DNA of 64,000 nucleotides from CAYYJR01 sp964472305. GTDB taxonomy: Bacteria > Armatimonadota > Hebobacteria > CAIYQO01. The stretch's first letter is position 1; every line of letters starts with the position of its first letter. The stretch covers positions 1-64,000 of the forward strand of contig CAYYJR010000010.1 in NCBI GenBank assembly GCA_964472305.1. Reading direction: 5' to 3'. Below are positions 54,093-62,394 of the stretch, piece by piece. A program made the translations under genes and the position numbers. The notes under the pieces are model-generated. The model was given only the letters and a program-made list of their open reading frames with translations, was not told where the DNA came from and ran no database searches.

Positions 54093-55409
54093 TTATGCGA
54101 AGAAATGCGGAAGGTGCTTGCGATGGGCAAACAGCAGGGCATCGGCCAGCTTTTCGGCGTCCCGGCGGGTGTCTACGGTCAGACTGGCCATCAGCGCCTG
54201 GAGCACGAGGTTGCGGTCTCCCTTCATTGACGCCTCAACGGTCAGTTCGTGCGCACCCCAGATCCGCTGGTTGATCGCCGCGATCCCGGGCGGGATATCG
54301 CCGAACGCGATCGGGTGGAATCCGGCGCCGTTGATGAACGTCGTACATTCAAGTATGGCGCCCGGTTGGAGGTTGGTTACGATCCCGTTGTTCGGCAGAT
54401 TGACGGTGCGGAACATTTCGGCTTCGCCCATGGACGAGGAGAGCACTTCGACGAACATGTCCTCGTCCCGAAAGTCATCCTTTGCTGGGGATGCGGATCT
54501 TTTGGTGATGGGTATTATCCCATCCGCCTGCGCCTTCATCTCGTCGAAAACACGGTCCCAGTGCCGGAGATAGTCGCGGATTTGCGCAGGCTCCCCGCCT
54601 GTCTGTCCGTAATATCGCCCCTTGCCGAGGAGCCCGGGCATGAACTCGCTAATGTGGCCGTCGCCCACGCACGGGAAGGCGTCGAAGGTCGTGAACAGGT
54701 CCCAGGTGAGCTGTTCCTGCCCGTCCTTGCGTGTTTTCGCCATCTTGTCGCGGATCTCGCCAAGCACCGACCGTCCCTGGTACACCATGTCGAGGATCCA
54801 GGTGAAGTGGTTCATCCCGACGGCCTTGCAGAAAACCTCGGCGTCGGGGGCACCGATCACGTTTGCGAGCCGACGGTGGAACGACCGAACGCCGCAGCAG
54901 AGGCCCACGGTCCGAATCGTGGAATACTTGGTAAGAGCCCGGCACACGGTGGTCATCGGGTTGGTGAAGTCGAACAAAGTCGCCTGGGGGCAGAGCTTTT
55001 CCATGTCATGCGCGACGCCGACCAACACGGGAAGGGTCCGGAGGGATCGCGAAATCCCACCGGCTCCGAAGGTGTCGCCCGTGTGCTGGAAGATCCCGTA
55101 TTTGCGGGGAATGACGATGTCTTTTTCCCACGCTTTCCGCCCGCCCACGCCGATCGTGGCGACCACGGCGTCCGCCTCGGCAAGAACCGCTTTGCGGTCG
55201 GTTGAACCTGCAAGCGTAATCGGGGCGTGGTAGAGGTCGACCAGCCGCTTGGAGAGCCGGACGGCGATATCGAGGCAGTTGCGGTCGATGTCAACAAGGC
55301 CCACCTCCCATCCACCGCCCCACTCGCAGAGCGATTCCACAATACCGCGGGTGAAGTAGGTGCTCCCGACTCCGAGAAGGACTATCTTTTTTCTACCCTT
55401 TGTTATCAT
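54093..55409 (-). CDS. GH4-family glycosidase, alpha-galacturonidase-like
   Basis: The 438-residue protein has the NAD-binding start VLLGVGSTYFTRG and an acidic dinucleotide-binding VDID. Both metal-site regions of GH4 are present: GLCCGVRSF (Cys, about residue 162) and VGMNHFTWIL (His, about residue 190). GH4 enzymes use NAD+ and Mn2+ in an oxidation-elimination mechanism. The CCG form is seen in the LplD branch, which hydrolyses alpha-galacturonides, and fits the pectin setting, but the branch call is tentative. It has no operator in front. The start at 55409 follows AGGGG. It lies next to an IS481 remnant, so acquisition by transfer is possible. Confidence 0.82.
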   Translation of the reverse strand: MITKGRKKIVLLGVGSTYFTRGIVESLCEWGGGWEVGLVDIDRNCLDIAVRLSKRLVDLYHAPITLAGSTDRKAVLAEADAVVATIGVGGRKAWEKDIVIPRKYGIFQHTGDTFGAGGISRSLRTLPVLVGVAHDMEKLCPQATLFDFTNPMTTVCRALTKYSTIRTVGLCCGVRSFHRRLANVIGAPDAEVFCKAVGMNHFTWILDMVYQGRSVLGEIRDKMAKTRKDGQEQLTWDLFTTFDAFPCVGDGHISEFMPGLLGKGRYYGQTGGEPAQIRDYLRHWDRVFDEMKAQADGIIPITKRSASPAKDDFRDEDMFVEVLSSSMGEAEMFRTVNLPNNGIVTNLQPGAILECTTFINGAGFHPIAFGDIPPGIAAINQRIWGAHELTVEASMKGDRNLVLQALMASLTVDTRRDAEKLADALLFAHRKHLPHFFA

Positions 55410-55600
55410 ATCGCCCCTGTGCAGGCGCACTACCTGATCTGGCTTCGACCATCTTGTGGCGCTCGTGAATGGAACCGCGGCGGTCAGCTCAGCAAGTACA
55501 TGCCGGCGGCGTTCCAACGCGGTGCTGGCCTGCGGCGCAAATACAGTGACGGATTATGTAGAGCAACTGACAGCTGTTTCGGGTTTCTTTGTGCCGTATG

Positions 55601-56101
55601 TTACCGTTTCAGCAGTGTTATCAGGTTGATACAGACGAAAGTATACAGGAAATTGATGGCGATGACGATGCGGGGGAAGCGTTCGACCACCAGCGCGCGC
55701 GCCACGATGAAGCCGACTAACCCGGCGGCGAGGACGCGCATTGCCAGGTCCAGATAATTGTTGAACGCGTTCGGGTTGAGCGGATTGATGAACAGGTGGG
55801 TCGCCGGCAGCCCGTAGAGCAATCCCAGTTCCGCGGCGATGATGGCGAGCGCCAGCATCGGCAGCGCTGGTCGCATGGCCAGCAGGATGACATAGAGCAG
55901 CAGTCCGGAGGTGAGCGCGCCGCCGAGCCGCACCAGCAGCGTCATGTGCGGCAGCAGGAAGCTGGTCAGCAACAACAGCGTCATGCCGGCCAGCACCGCG
56001 GTCATCCCATACGGCTGCTCCGGTTTGGCGTGCGCGTTGGTCAGCAGTATCGAATCCCGCTGTCTATCGTCCGGCGTAAGCGGTATGGACGAGTCCGTCA
56101 T
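55601..56101 (-). CDS. unrecognised membrane protein
   Basis: The 166-residue protein has a polar N-terminus of about 30 residues and five hydrophobic segments (VLAGMTLLLLTSFLL, GGALTSGLLLYVILLAM, LALAIIAAELGLLYGL, MRVLAAGLVGFIVARALV, and IVIAINFLYTFVCINLI). I did not recognise a family. Its ATG overlaps the TGA of the DUF4127 gene (ATGA), so the two are translationally coupled and may work together. Confidence 0.6.
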   Translation of the reverse strand: MTDSSIPLTPDDRQRDSILLTNAHAKPEQPYGMTAVLAGMTLLLLTSFLLPHMTLLVRLGGALTSGLLLYVILLAMRPALPMLALAIIAAELGLLYGLPATHLFINPLNPNAFNNYLDLAMRVLAAGLVGFIVARALVVERFPRIVIAINFLYTFVCINLITLLKR

Positions 56102-57627
56102 AAGCGTGTGTTCTCCGCGGGAATGATCCCGATTTCAACTTCGAACAACCGTCCCCAGGGCAGCGTCGCGCGGAACGGACGGTCGAGGGCGGCGGCGAGC
56201 GGATAGCGCCGGCACAGCGTGCGCCAGATGGCGCGCAAGGCATCATCCACCCGGTGCGCTGCCCGGTCGGCCGCATTACCCAGATTCAGCGGCGATACCC
56301 CGAATTCCTGCCACTCGGCGGCGATGCCGGCACGAATTATCGGTTGATACACGCCGTCGTCGAGCAGGCGCGTCAGCAGTGTTGCGCGGTGCGCTCGTTC
56401 CATGGCCGGCGTCGCCCCCCGCGCCAGCGCCAGGCGGCGCACGGCGGCATGCGCCAGCGTGGTGCCCAGCGTGTTGCCGGCGGTATTCCAGCCGGCATAG
56501 CTCAACAGCCGATCCGGATCGTCGCCACCCATCAGCGCGTGCAGCAGGTGCGGATCGCCGCCGTTGCAATATGCCAGATCGGCCACCGCCAGCGGCGCTT
56601 CACCCAGCGCGGCCAGCCAGTCGCCGGCGTTGGTGGGCGGAAAAGCGGTCAGCGCGGCATCCCAGGTTAAGGCGGGCAGCGGCGGCAGTTCGAACAGGTC
56701 GGGTTGCGGCGGAGTGAAGGTATGCGCAGCGAGCAGCAGTCCGTCGGGCGCCGTGACGCCACCGATCGCGCCTACGTGGCGTCGTGTCGTTTCACGCAGC
56801 GGGACGTCCTCAAACAGCGCGGGGTACTCGGCGGCCTTCGCGTCGCGGAAACGCACCGCCACTGGCAGCGCGCACCCGGCTTCGTCCAACAGCGTCCGCG
56901 CCAGCAGCGTGTGCCCCGCTTCGTCGGTACCCGCATACAGTCGCCAGCGGTCGCCCGTCGCCGTCGCGCGCGCGCTCAACGTCTGTTGCTCGGCGACGTG
57001 CAGGCCGGTCGGCGCGGTGTCTTCCTGCACCAGGGCAAGGAAATCCAGCGTGCCGTCGTCCAGCAGATCGAGCGCGGCGGCATTGACCCGATGATTACGC
57101 GCCCGCGCGTCCAGGTACTCCTGCAGCAGCGCGCGCGGGATGCGTGCCTCTACCGCGGCCAGTTCGACCGCCGCACCGGCGTCGCCCAGCCGTTCCGCCT
57201 GGTCGCGCAGCACCGAATAGCGGAAGATGTCGCGACCGGCGGCGCGGGTTTCCGCGTCGGCGCCGGTGATGGTGAGGCGCATAATGACGTTGAACGCCAG
57301 CAACCGCAGCCCGGGGTATCGCTGCTTGATCTCGCGCAACACCGCCAGCCGTGCCAGTGCATCGCCGGCGTCCACGGCCGGCGTGCGGGATGCCACCAGC
57401 CCACCGTAGGCCAGCATGTCCAGCGAAATGATGAGCGCGCGGGTGGCAGGGGCGACCGCGCGCAGCCAGTCGGCTAGCGCGTCGGGTTGACCGGGAGTGA
57501 GGAAACGGCCCAGCCGCGCGCGCGGCGGCACGCACAGCGACTCGCCCGCCACCTGGGCCAACAGCATCGGCGCCGCCAAGTTCACCGGGCGATCATCCAG
57601 CGGCAGCAATCCCAGCGGCAGCGTCAC
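56098..57627 (-). CDS. DUF4127 family protein
   Basis: The 509-residue protein begins VTLPLGLLPLDDRPVN and has LIISLDMLAYGGLVASR at about residue 70, both hallmarks of DUF4127, a family of unknown function seen mostly in Gram-positive and Armatimonadota-like genomes. Its normal size is about 500. No signal peptide. The GTG at 57627 is preceded by AGAGG and overlaps the TGA of the SRPBCC gene (GTGA). Its own TGA overlaps the ATG of the membrane protein downstream. Confidence 0.8.
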   Translation of the reverse strand: MTLPLGLLPLDDRPVNLAAPMLLAQVAGESLCVPPRARLGRFLTPGQPDALADWLRAVAPATRALIISLDMLAYGGLVASRTPAVDAGDALARLAVLREIKQRYPGLRLLAFNVIMRLTITGADAETRAAGRDIFRYSVLRDQAERLGDAGAAVELAAVEARIPRALLQEYLDARARNHRVNAAALDLLDDGTLDFLALVQEDTAPTGLHVAEQQTLSARATATGDRWRLYAGTDEAGHTLLARTLLDEAGCALPVAVRFRDAKAAEYPALFEDVPLRETTRRHVGAIGGVTAPDGLLLAAHTFTPPQPDLFELPPLPALTWDAALTAFPPTNAGDWLAALGEAPLAVADLAYCNGGDPHLLHALMGGDDPDRLLSYAGWNTAGNTLGTTLAHAAVRRLALARGATPAMERAHRATLLTRLLDDGVYQPIIRAGIAAEWQEFGVSPLNLGNAADRAAHRVDDALRAIWRTLCRRYPLAAALDRPFRATLPWGRLFEVEIGIIPAENTRL

Positions 57628-58073
57628 GCCGCGACCTCTTCCGCCACCTGTTTCAGGCGCTGGCAGATGGTCTTGAATATCTCGTTGATCACATAATGCG
57701 CCAACGCGTCCGGTACCGACGGACCCACCCCGTCGGGAATCGCGTAGGTCAGCTCCAGCGTCAGCTTGCTGGCAGCGCCGTCGGGCGTCACCCGCCAGCA
57801 ACCATCGAACTGTTCCAGTTCGCCCTCGATGACATGGAAGCTCAGCTCGCGCTCGCTGGTGACGCGAGCCTGTTCACGCCAGCGCAGCGCGGCGATGCTG
57901 GGGATCGTCAACTCGCGCCAATAGGCCCAGCAGTCCGGTTCCAGTTCGGTAAAATCCTCCAGCCTGGTGAAGGTGAACAATTCGGCCACCCGGCGCACAT
58001 CATGCACCAGCGCCCACAGGCGCACGGCGTCCGCCTGCACCGGTATGGTATGATTGAACGTTGCCAACGGCAT
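57624..58073 (-). CDS. SRPBCC-fold (START/polyketide-cyclase-like) protein
   Basis: The 149-residue product has the expected helix-grip pattern: NHTIPVQADAVRLWALVHDVRR at the start, beta strands (ELSFHVIEGELEQFDGCWRV), and a long C-terminal helix (YVINEIFKTICQRLKQVAEE). The family binds hydrophobic ligands. The ATG at 58073 has AAGGAG close upstream. It leads a three-gene cluster with overlapping starts and stops (DUF4127, membrane protein). Confidence 0.7.
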   Translation of the reverse strand: MPLATFNHTIPVQADAVRLWALVHDVRRVAELFTFTRLEDFTELEPDCWAYWRELTIPSIAALRWREQARVTSERELSFHVIEGELEQFDGCWRVTPDGAASKLTLELTYAIPDGVGPSVPDALAHYVINEIFKTICQRLKQVAEEVAA

Positions 58074-58185
58074 GATCTCCTTCTGTGAGATGGCCACACC
58101 CGCGGTCCGGACACAGCGCACGCTGCCTCGTGACGCGAGGCAGCGTGCACATGCGCGATCGCTGGGCCCATGGGGTCGCGCTTCC

Positions 58186-59667
58186 CTATTTTTCCCACCG
58201 CAGTACAAGTGCGTAGAGCCCCGACAGGGGTTTGCCGGTTCCCACTTTCTCCATGCGTTTCTTCATCTCGACTGCTTCCAGCGGTTGTTCGAGCTTGAAT
58301 AACAGCGCGGTGTATCGTCGCAACAGCAGTGCTTCTTCGGGGAAATCGGGGCGAAAGGCTTTGTCGAAAATCGCCAGCGCGCGTTTGAACAATGGCTCGG
58401 CATCGGTGTTGCGCTCCTGATCCTGGTACATCATACCCAGCATCATCACGCACAATCCCACCTGCGGGTGTTCACTGCCCAACCCACGCTCCAGCCCCTC
58501 CTTTGCGCGGTTGCACAGCTCCTCCACCTCATCAAGCGTCCCCAGGTTCAGCTTCGCCCATGCCAGGCCGTTTGCCGTCAACGCGGTATCCGGATGCGTG
58601 CGGCCCAGCAACCGCTCGCGCGCGTCAAGCGCCTGCTGCAACAATCCCTCCGCCTCGTTGAATTGCCCCTGCGCCAGGTAAATGCGGCCGAGGTGATCGC
58701 GCAACGCCGCCATGTCCTTATTGTCGTTCCCCGGCGCATCGGCACGCAAGTCCAGCGACTGGGTGTAATATTGCACCGCCTCGCTATACTTTCCCTGCGA
58801 CTCCGCGATTACCCCCAGGGTGTACAGCGTGGCGGCAATGTTGGCGTTCGACGGCGGCTGCGCCGCACGCTGCATCGGCAGCACGCGGCGATACAACGGA
58901 TCCGCTTTCGCGTAATCGTTCCGGGCAAAGTAGATATCGGCCAGTGTGCTGAGTATCGGCAACAGGTCTTTATGGTCCGCACCCCACGCTTTTTCCGCCA
59001 ATGGCAACAGACGCGCCAGCACCGGTTCGATCTTCTCCGGTTGCTTGCGTGACTGGTAAATCGTTCCCAGTGCGCGTAGGCTCCAGATGAGTTCGGGACT
59101 GTCAGGGCCTTTCAGCTTCTCGGTAATGGCCACGGACCGCACGAACAGCGGCTCGGCTTCGTCGTATTTCCCGCTGCTGTAGAGCAGATCACTCAGGTCG
59201 TTGAGAGAACCGAGCACGGCAGGATTTTCCGGGCCGAGTCCTTTATCCAGCAGTTCCAGCGATTTCCGATACAGCGCCGTCGCTTCTTCCAGCTTGTTCG
59301 CCATATAATATAGGTAACCCATGCTGCGCAGGCAAAGGCCGATGTCGGGATGATTGGGCCCGCGCAGTTTTTCGATGGCGGACAACTCCTGACGGTAATA
59401 ATAATCGGCTTCGGCATATTTTTCCCGCGCGAAATTGATGTATGCCAGGCCATCCAGCACCGTCACCTTGCGCGCGTCAATGATGTTTTCAGTGCGAATG
59501 ATGGCCAGCGCGGCGGTGAACTGTTTCTCCGCTTGCACGTAGCGTTTCTCCTGCAGCGCCTTGACACCGTCGGCGATGTACTTCGGCAACGCCTCGCTCT
59601 GGCCGAACGCGACGAGGGGCCATACGATCCCGAGCAACACGAAAAATGTCAGCACTCGAATTTGCAT
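58186..59667 (-). CDS. secreted TPR-repeat protein (kinesin-light-chain type)
   Basis: The 493-residue protein has a signal peptide (VLTFFVLLGIVWPLVAFG) followed by about nine TPR units of the 42-residue kinesin-light-chain type, repeating G-x-x-H/N-P-D and A-x-x-L-Y-x-x-x-L motifs (EEATALYRKSLELLDK, AEPLFKRALAIFDKAF). A protein-interaction scaffold outside the cytoplasm is likely. The start is at 59667 with a weak ribosome binding site. It lies 112 bases upstream of the SRPBCC gene on the same strand. Confidence 0.85.
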   Translation of the reverse strand: MQIRVLTFFVLLGIVWPLVAFGQSEALPKYIADGVKALQEKRYVQAEKQFTAALAIIRTENIIDARKVTVLDGLAYINFAREKYAEADYYYRQELSAIEKLRGPNHPDIGLCLRSMGYLYYMANKLEEATALYRKSLELLDKGLGPENPAVLGSLNDLSDLLYSSGKYDEAEPLFVRSVAITEKLKGPDSPELIWSLRALGTIYQSRKQPEKIEPVLARLLPLAEKAWGADHKDLLPILSTLADIYFARNDYAKADPLYRRVLPMQRAAQPPSNANIAATLYTLGVIAESQGKYSEAVQYYTQSLDLRADAPGNDNKDMAALRDHLGRIYLAQGQFNEAEGLLQQALDARERLLGRTHPDTALTANGLAWAKLNLGTLDEVEELCNRAKEGLERGLGSEHPQVGLCVMMLGMMYQDQERNTDAEPLFKRALAIFDKAFRPDFPEEALLLRRYTALLFKLEQPLEAVEMKKRMEKVGTGKPLSGLYALVLRWEK

Positions 59668-59863
59668 ATGTGTTTACCCTTACCGCGGAATTCATGGCGG
59701 CGCTTCCTTGCGCGGCCCGCGCCCCCGGCGCGGAAAACAGGCGTCCAGTCGCGGTAGCTGACGCCGACTACATCACATCATACCCAATTCAGGCCCAGTT
59801 GTGCAGCGGGATGAAGGGATTTCACGGGGGTTTTTTTAGCGCCGCCCATCATGGCGCCGGGCG

Positions 59864-61720
59864 CTACAGGTGCACCATCACCATCTGCATCGAGCTGGTC
59901 GGTGAGGTTTGGTCGAGCCGCAACGGCAGGTGCATGCGGTCGGTGAAGCCGATAAGCACGAGCCCGCGTGACAGTTTGCCATTACCGAGCAGCGCGGGGA
60001 AATTCTGCGTGAAATCCGCGTAGATACTCGCCGCGTATTCATCCCACTGCGGCGTCAGGGTGGCGCGTGCCTGCTGCACCCGCAGTGTCTGGTTGGGCGC
60101 CAGCGCGAACTCCGCCACCGAGGAGCCGTTGCAATACAGCAGGCACTTGGTGAAGTGATAGGGGGTATTGTTGGTCACCGTGCCGGTGACAGGGAGAGCA
60201 TCGGTCAGGTCGGCGGTGATACCTTTGCCCATCTTCACCCGGTGCACGGTGGTGAATTGGCGAAAATCCCACATGTTCACCGGCACGCGATCCACCGTGA
60301 GTTCGCCTTGCGCCTGGCTGATCGGCAGGTGAGTGGTGGTGTCCGGATTCCGGTGATACGATTCCTGGCGCATAGTCGCGCGCGCCACCAGACTGCCTTC
60401 CCCCAGTGCCATGCGATAAGTGGTGCGCGCCGGTGAGAAGATCAGTACCTGGCTGACCGCTTCCGCGGCGGATTGGCCGGCAGTGGTCTCCACCAGGCTC
60501 ACCATGTTCATCACCAGCCGATGGCCCTTGGTGAGATAGCCGATACCGTAGGCGCCTACGGTGAACAGCACCACGATCGCCGGGGTGGTGACCCAGGCCA
60601 GTTCGCGCCGGTCCAGCTTGCGCAACACGAAATAGTTCACCGGCACCAGCAGCACCAGGTAGACCAGCAGATAGACGACGATCAGGGTCAGGTTGGGTGG
60701 TTTCAGGTGGCGCACCGCGACCGCCTTGTTCAGCGTGTCCCACAGGACGTTAGCCAGCGGCGTTTCAGGTTCGCGCGCCAGCAATCGGATGAAAAACTGT
60801 GTGGCTTGCCGGGTGTTGGACAGCGTCACGGTGTCGGGGTCGAAGCTCAGCGCGGAGAGCCAGCCGGCACCGAAGCGCGCAATGGACGCACTGCCCACTC
60901 CGGTAAGGATTAATGATTTCACACTGCGCGCAAGCGTGCCGTTGCGAAAGGTGAGGCCGGTGAAGAATGGCGCGTCCAGCCGTGCCCGCACGCCGCCGCC
61001 GGCGACCAGCAGGTGGCCGCCGTTCACCAGCCACAACGGGATGGCTTGCTGCGCGTCGAAGGGGAGGGTGTTTTCCGTCACGTCGGACATCAGCGCCAGC
61101 GTGCCGATAGAACCATAGGCTTCAGGATTGTCGGGCAGAGTGGTCTGGCCGACGTGCGCGATGCGCAGGGTGCCATTCGTCGAGGCCGGTGAGCCGCCAT
61201 AGTTGTGCTGGCGATAACTGTCGGTGCCGGCATAATCCCATGGGCGGGCAGGCGGCGTGGCAGCCATCGTCATCGATTGCCCGCCGACCAGCCCCAGCGA
61301 GGAGCCGGTACCGCCCACCACCACCAGCAACCGCTCCTGCTCATAAACTTCCTGGCAGCGGTTGAAGGTAGCCATGGCTGTCGCATGCCCCTGCAGCCAG
61401 TATTCGACGCGCATCATCCGCACAAAGTGGGTGGGGATGACATAGAGGAAATGTCGTTGCCGGGCGTTCCGCGGGATGTTCAACGGAAAGCGGTACTGGT
61501 CCGCCAACACCGTCTCGTCATCACAAAAGACGCGGAACTCGCCACCGCGCAGGGTGTCGCCGGTGTTGTCGATTTCGACCATGATGGGCACCAGGGTATT
61601 CGGACGGTAATACCCATCGAAACCGACGGTGACATGCAGAGTGAGACTGGCGCGGGCAGGGGCGATCGCGAGACCACCCAGGAGGCCGATCAAGGCCGTA
61701 AGGAGGAACATGTACCGCAT
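59864..61720 (-). CDS. large exported membrane-anchored protein of unknown function
   Basis: The 618-residue product has a signal peptide (MFLLTALIGLLGGLAIAPARA) and a beta-rich region with an ALMSDVTENTLPF / GGHLLVAGGG segment near residue 235. Two adjacent membrane helices lie around residues 345-405 (LIVVYLLVYLVLLVPVNYFV, TTPAIVVLFTVGAYGIGYL), and a soluble C-terminal beta domain follows. Proteins with this layout occur near ABC or TPR genes, but no named family is certain. It lies upstream of the TPR gene, with a 196-base gap. A GC-rich hairpin at 59839-59866 overlaps the stop but lacks a U-tract. Confidence 0.6.
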   Translation of the reverse strand: MRYMFLLTALIGLLGGLAIAPARASLTLHVTVGFDGYYRPNTLVPIMVEIDNTGDTLRGGEFRVFCDDETVLADQYRFPLNIPRNARQRHFLYVIPTHFVRMMRVEYWLQGHATAMATFNRCQEVYEQERLLVVVGGTGSSLGLVGGQSMTMAATPPARPWDYAGTDSYRQHNYGGSPASTNGTLRIAHVGQTTLPDNPEAYGSIGTLALMSDVTENTLPFDAQQAIPLWLVNGGHLLVAGGGVRARLDAPFFTGLTFRNGTLARSVKSLILTGVGSASIARFGAGWLSALSFDPDTVTLSNTRQATQFFIRLLAREPETPLANVLWDTLNKAVAVRHLKPPNLTLIVVYLLVYLVLLVPVNYFVLRKLDRRELAWVTTPAIVVLFTVGAYGIGYLTKGHRLVMNMVSLVETTAGQSAAEAVSQVLIFSPARTTYRMALGEGSLVARATMRQESYHRNPDTTTHLPISQAQGELTVDRVPVNMWDFRQFTTVHRVKMGKGITADLTDALPVTGTVTNNTPYHFTKCLLYCNGSSVAEFALAPNQTLRVQQARATLTPQWDEYAASIYADFTQNFPALLGNGKLSRGLVLIGFTDRMHLPLRLDQTSPTSSMQMVMVHL

Positions 61721-61830
61721 CCGAGCGCTCCTATCTGCTGGCGATTGGGGGAAACTCCATCTGATTATACGGCGAGAATATTTTACGTCAAAGGGGTAAC
61801 ACCGTCACGCGGGCGCACTCCACAACAGAC

Positions 61831-62304
61831 CTACAGTCGCGTATAGTCGATCTCGTCATCGATGGTCTTGCCCGTCACCGCGCTGCGCACTTCTCCGGTC
61901 TTCGGGTTGTAGGTCCAGTGGTGGGTGATGTCGGTATCACCTTTCAGAGCAAAGGGATTTTTGGGGATGCCGGTGCCGTTGATGCCGCCGGGTTTCGACA
62001 GATACGGTCCCTGATAGCTGCCTTTCTTCACCTTACCGTGCAGAATGCTCGCTGAAGCTGCCGTCAGATCGGTTAGGGTGATCGGGTAGCTCCGGGTGTC
62101 CGTGTAATACTGTTCGATGGCATTGCGGAGCTGGTGGAGATTACCGTTCAGTTTGGCCTCTGGTGATACTTCAAAGGATCCAAAAAATACACGAACCATG
62201 AACCCGATGAAGACCAGACATGGGGTGACGAGGACGATCTCTAACACAACCAGACGAGGATCGCGCACCGGTCCGGAGATGTGTTCACTGATTCGGGGAG
62301 CCAT
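61831..62304 (-). CDS. GspG-like pseudopilin-domain protein with atypical N-terminus
   Basis: The 157-residue protein has one membrane helix (about residues 18-40, LVVLEIVLVTPCLVFIGFMV). A type II secretion GspG-like C-terminal domain follows: LRNAIEQYYTDTRSYPITL, then GPYLSKPGGINGTGIPKNPF and HHWTYNPKTGEVRSA, the common GspG end. It has no Gly-Phe-Thr-Leu-x-Glu prepilin cleavage site, so it should stay anchored by its helix rather than be processed. The ATG at 62304 has AGAAGG at five bases. Other type II secretion genes are not in the window. Confidence 0.7.
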   Translation of the reverse strand: MAPRISEHISGPVRDPRLVVLEIVLVTPCLVFIGFMVRVFFGSFEVSPEAKLNGNLHQLRNAIEQYYTDTRSYPITLTDLTAASASILHGKVKKGSYQGPYLSKPGGINGTGIPKNPFALKGDTDITHHWTYNPKTGEVRSAVTGKTIDDEIDYTRL

Positions 62305-62394
62305 GGCAGCCTTCTGCTCGCAAAGCGAGCGCAGACTCATTATATCATGGTTTTGCACTGGCATGCGCCTTCTGCCGGCGCACTCTCCGGCTCG

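Noticed and set aside
59839..59866. GC-rich inverted repeat beside a run of seven T
   Set aside because: The T-run is on the wrong side for the minus-strand gene it follows, so it was not called as an intrinsic terminator.
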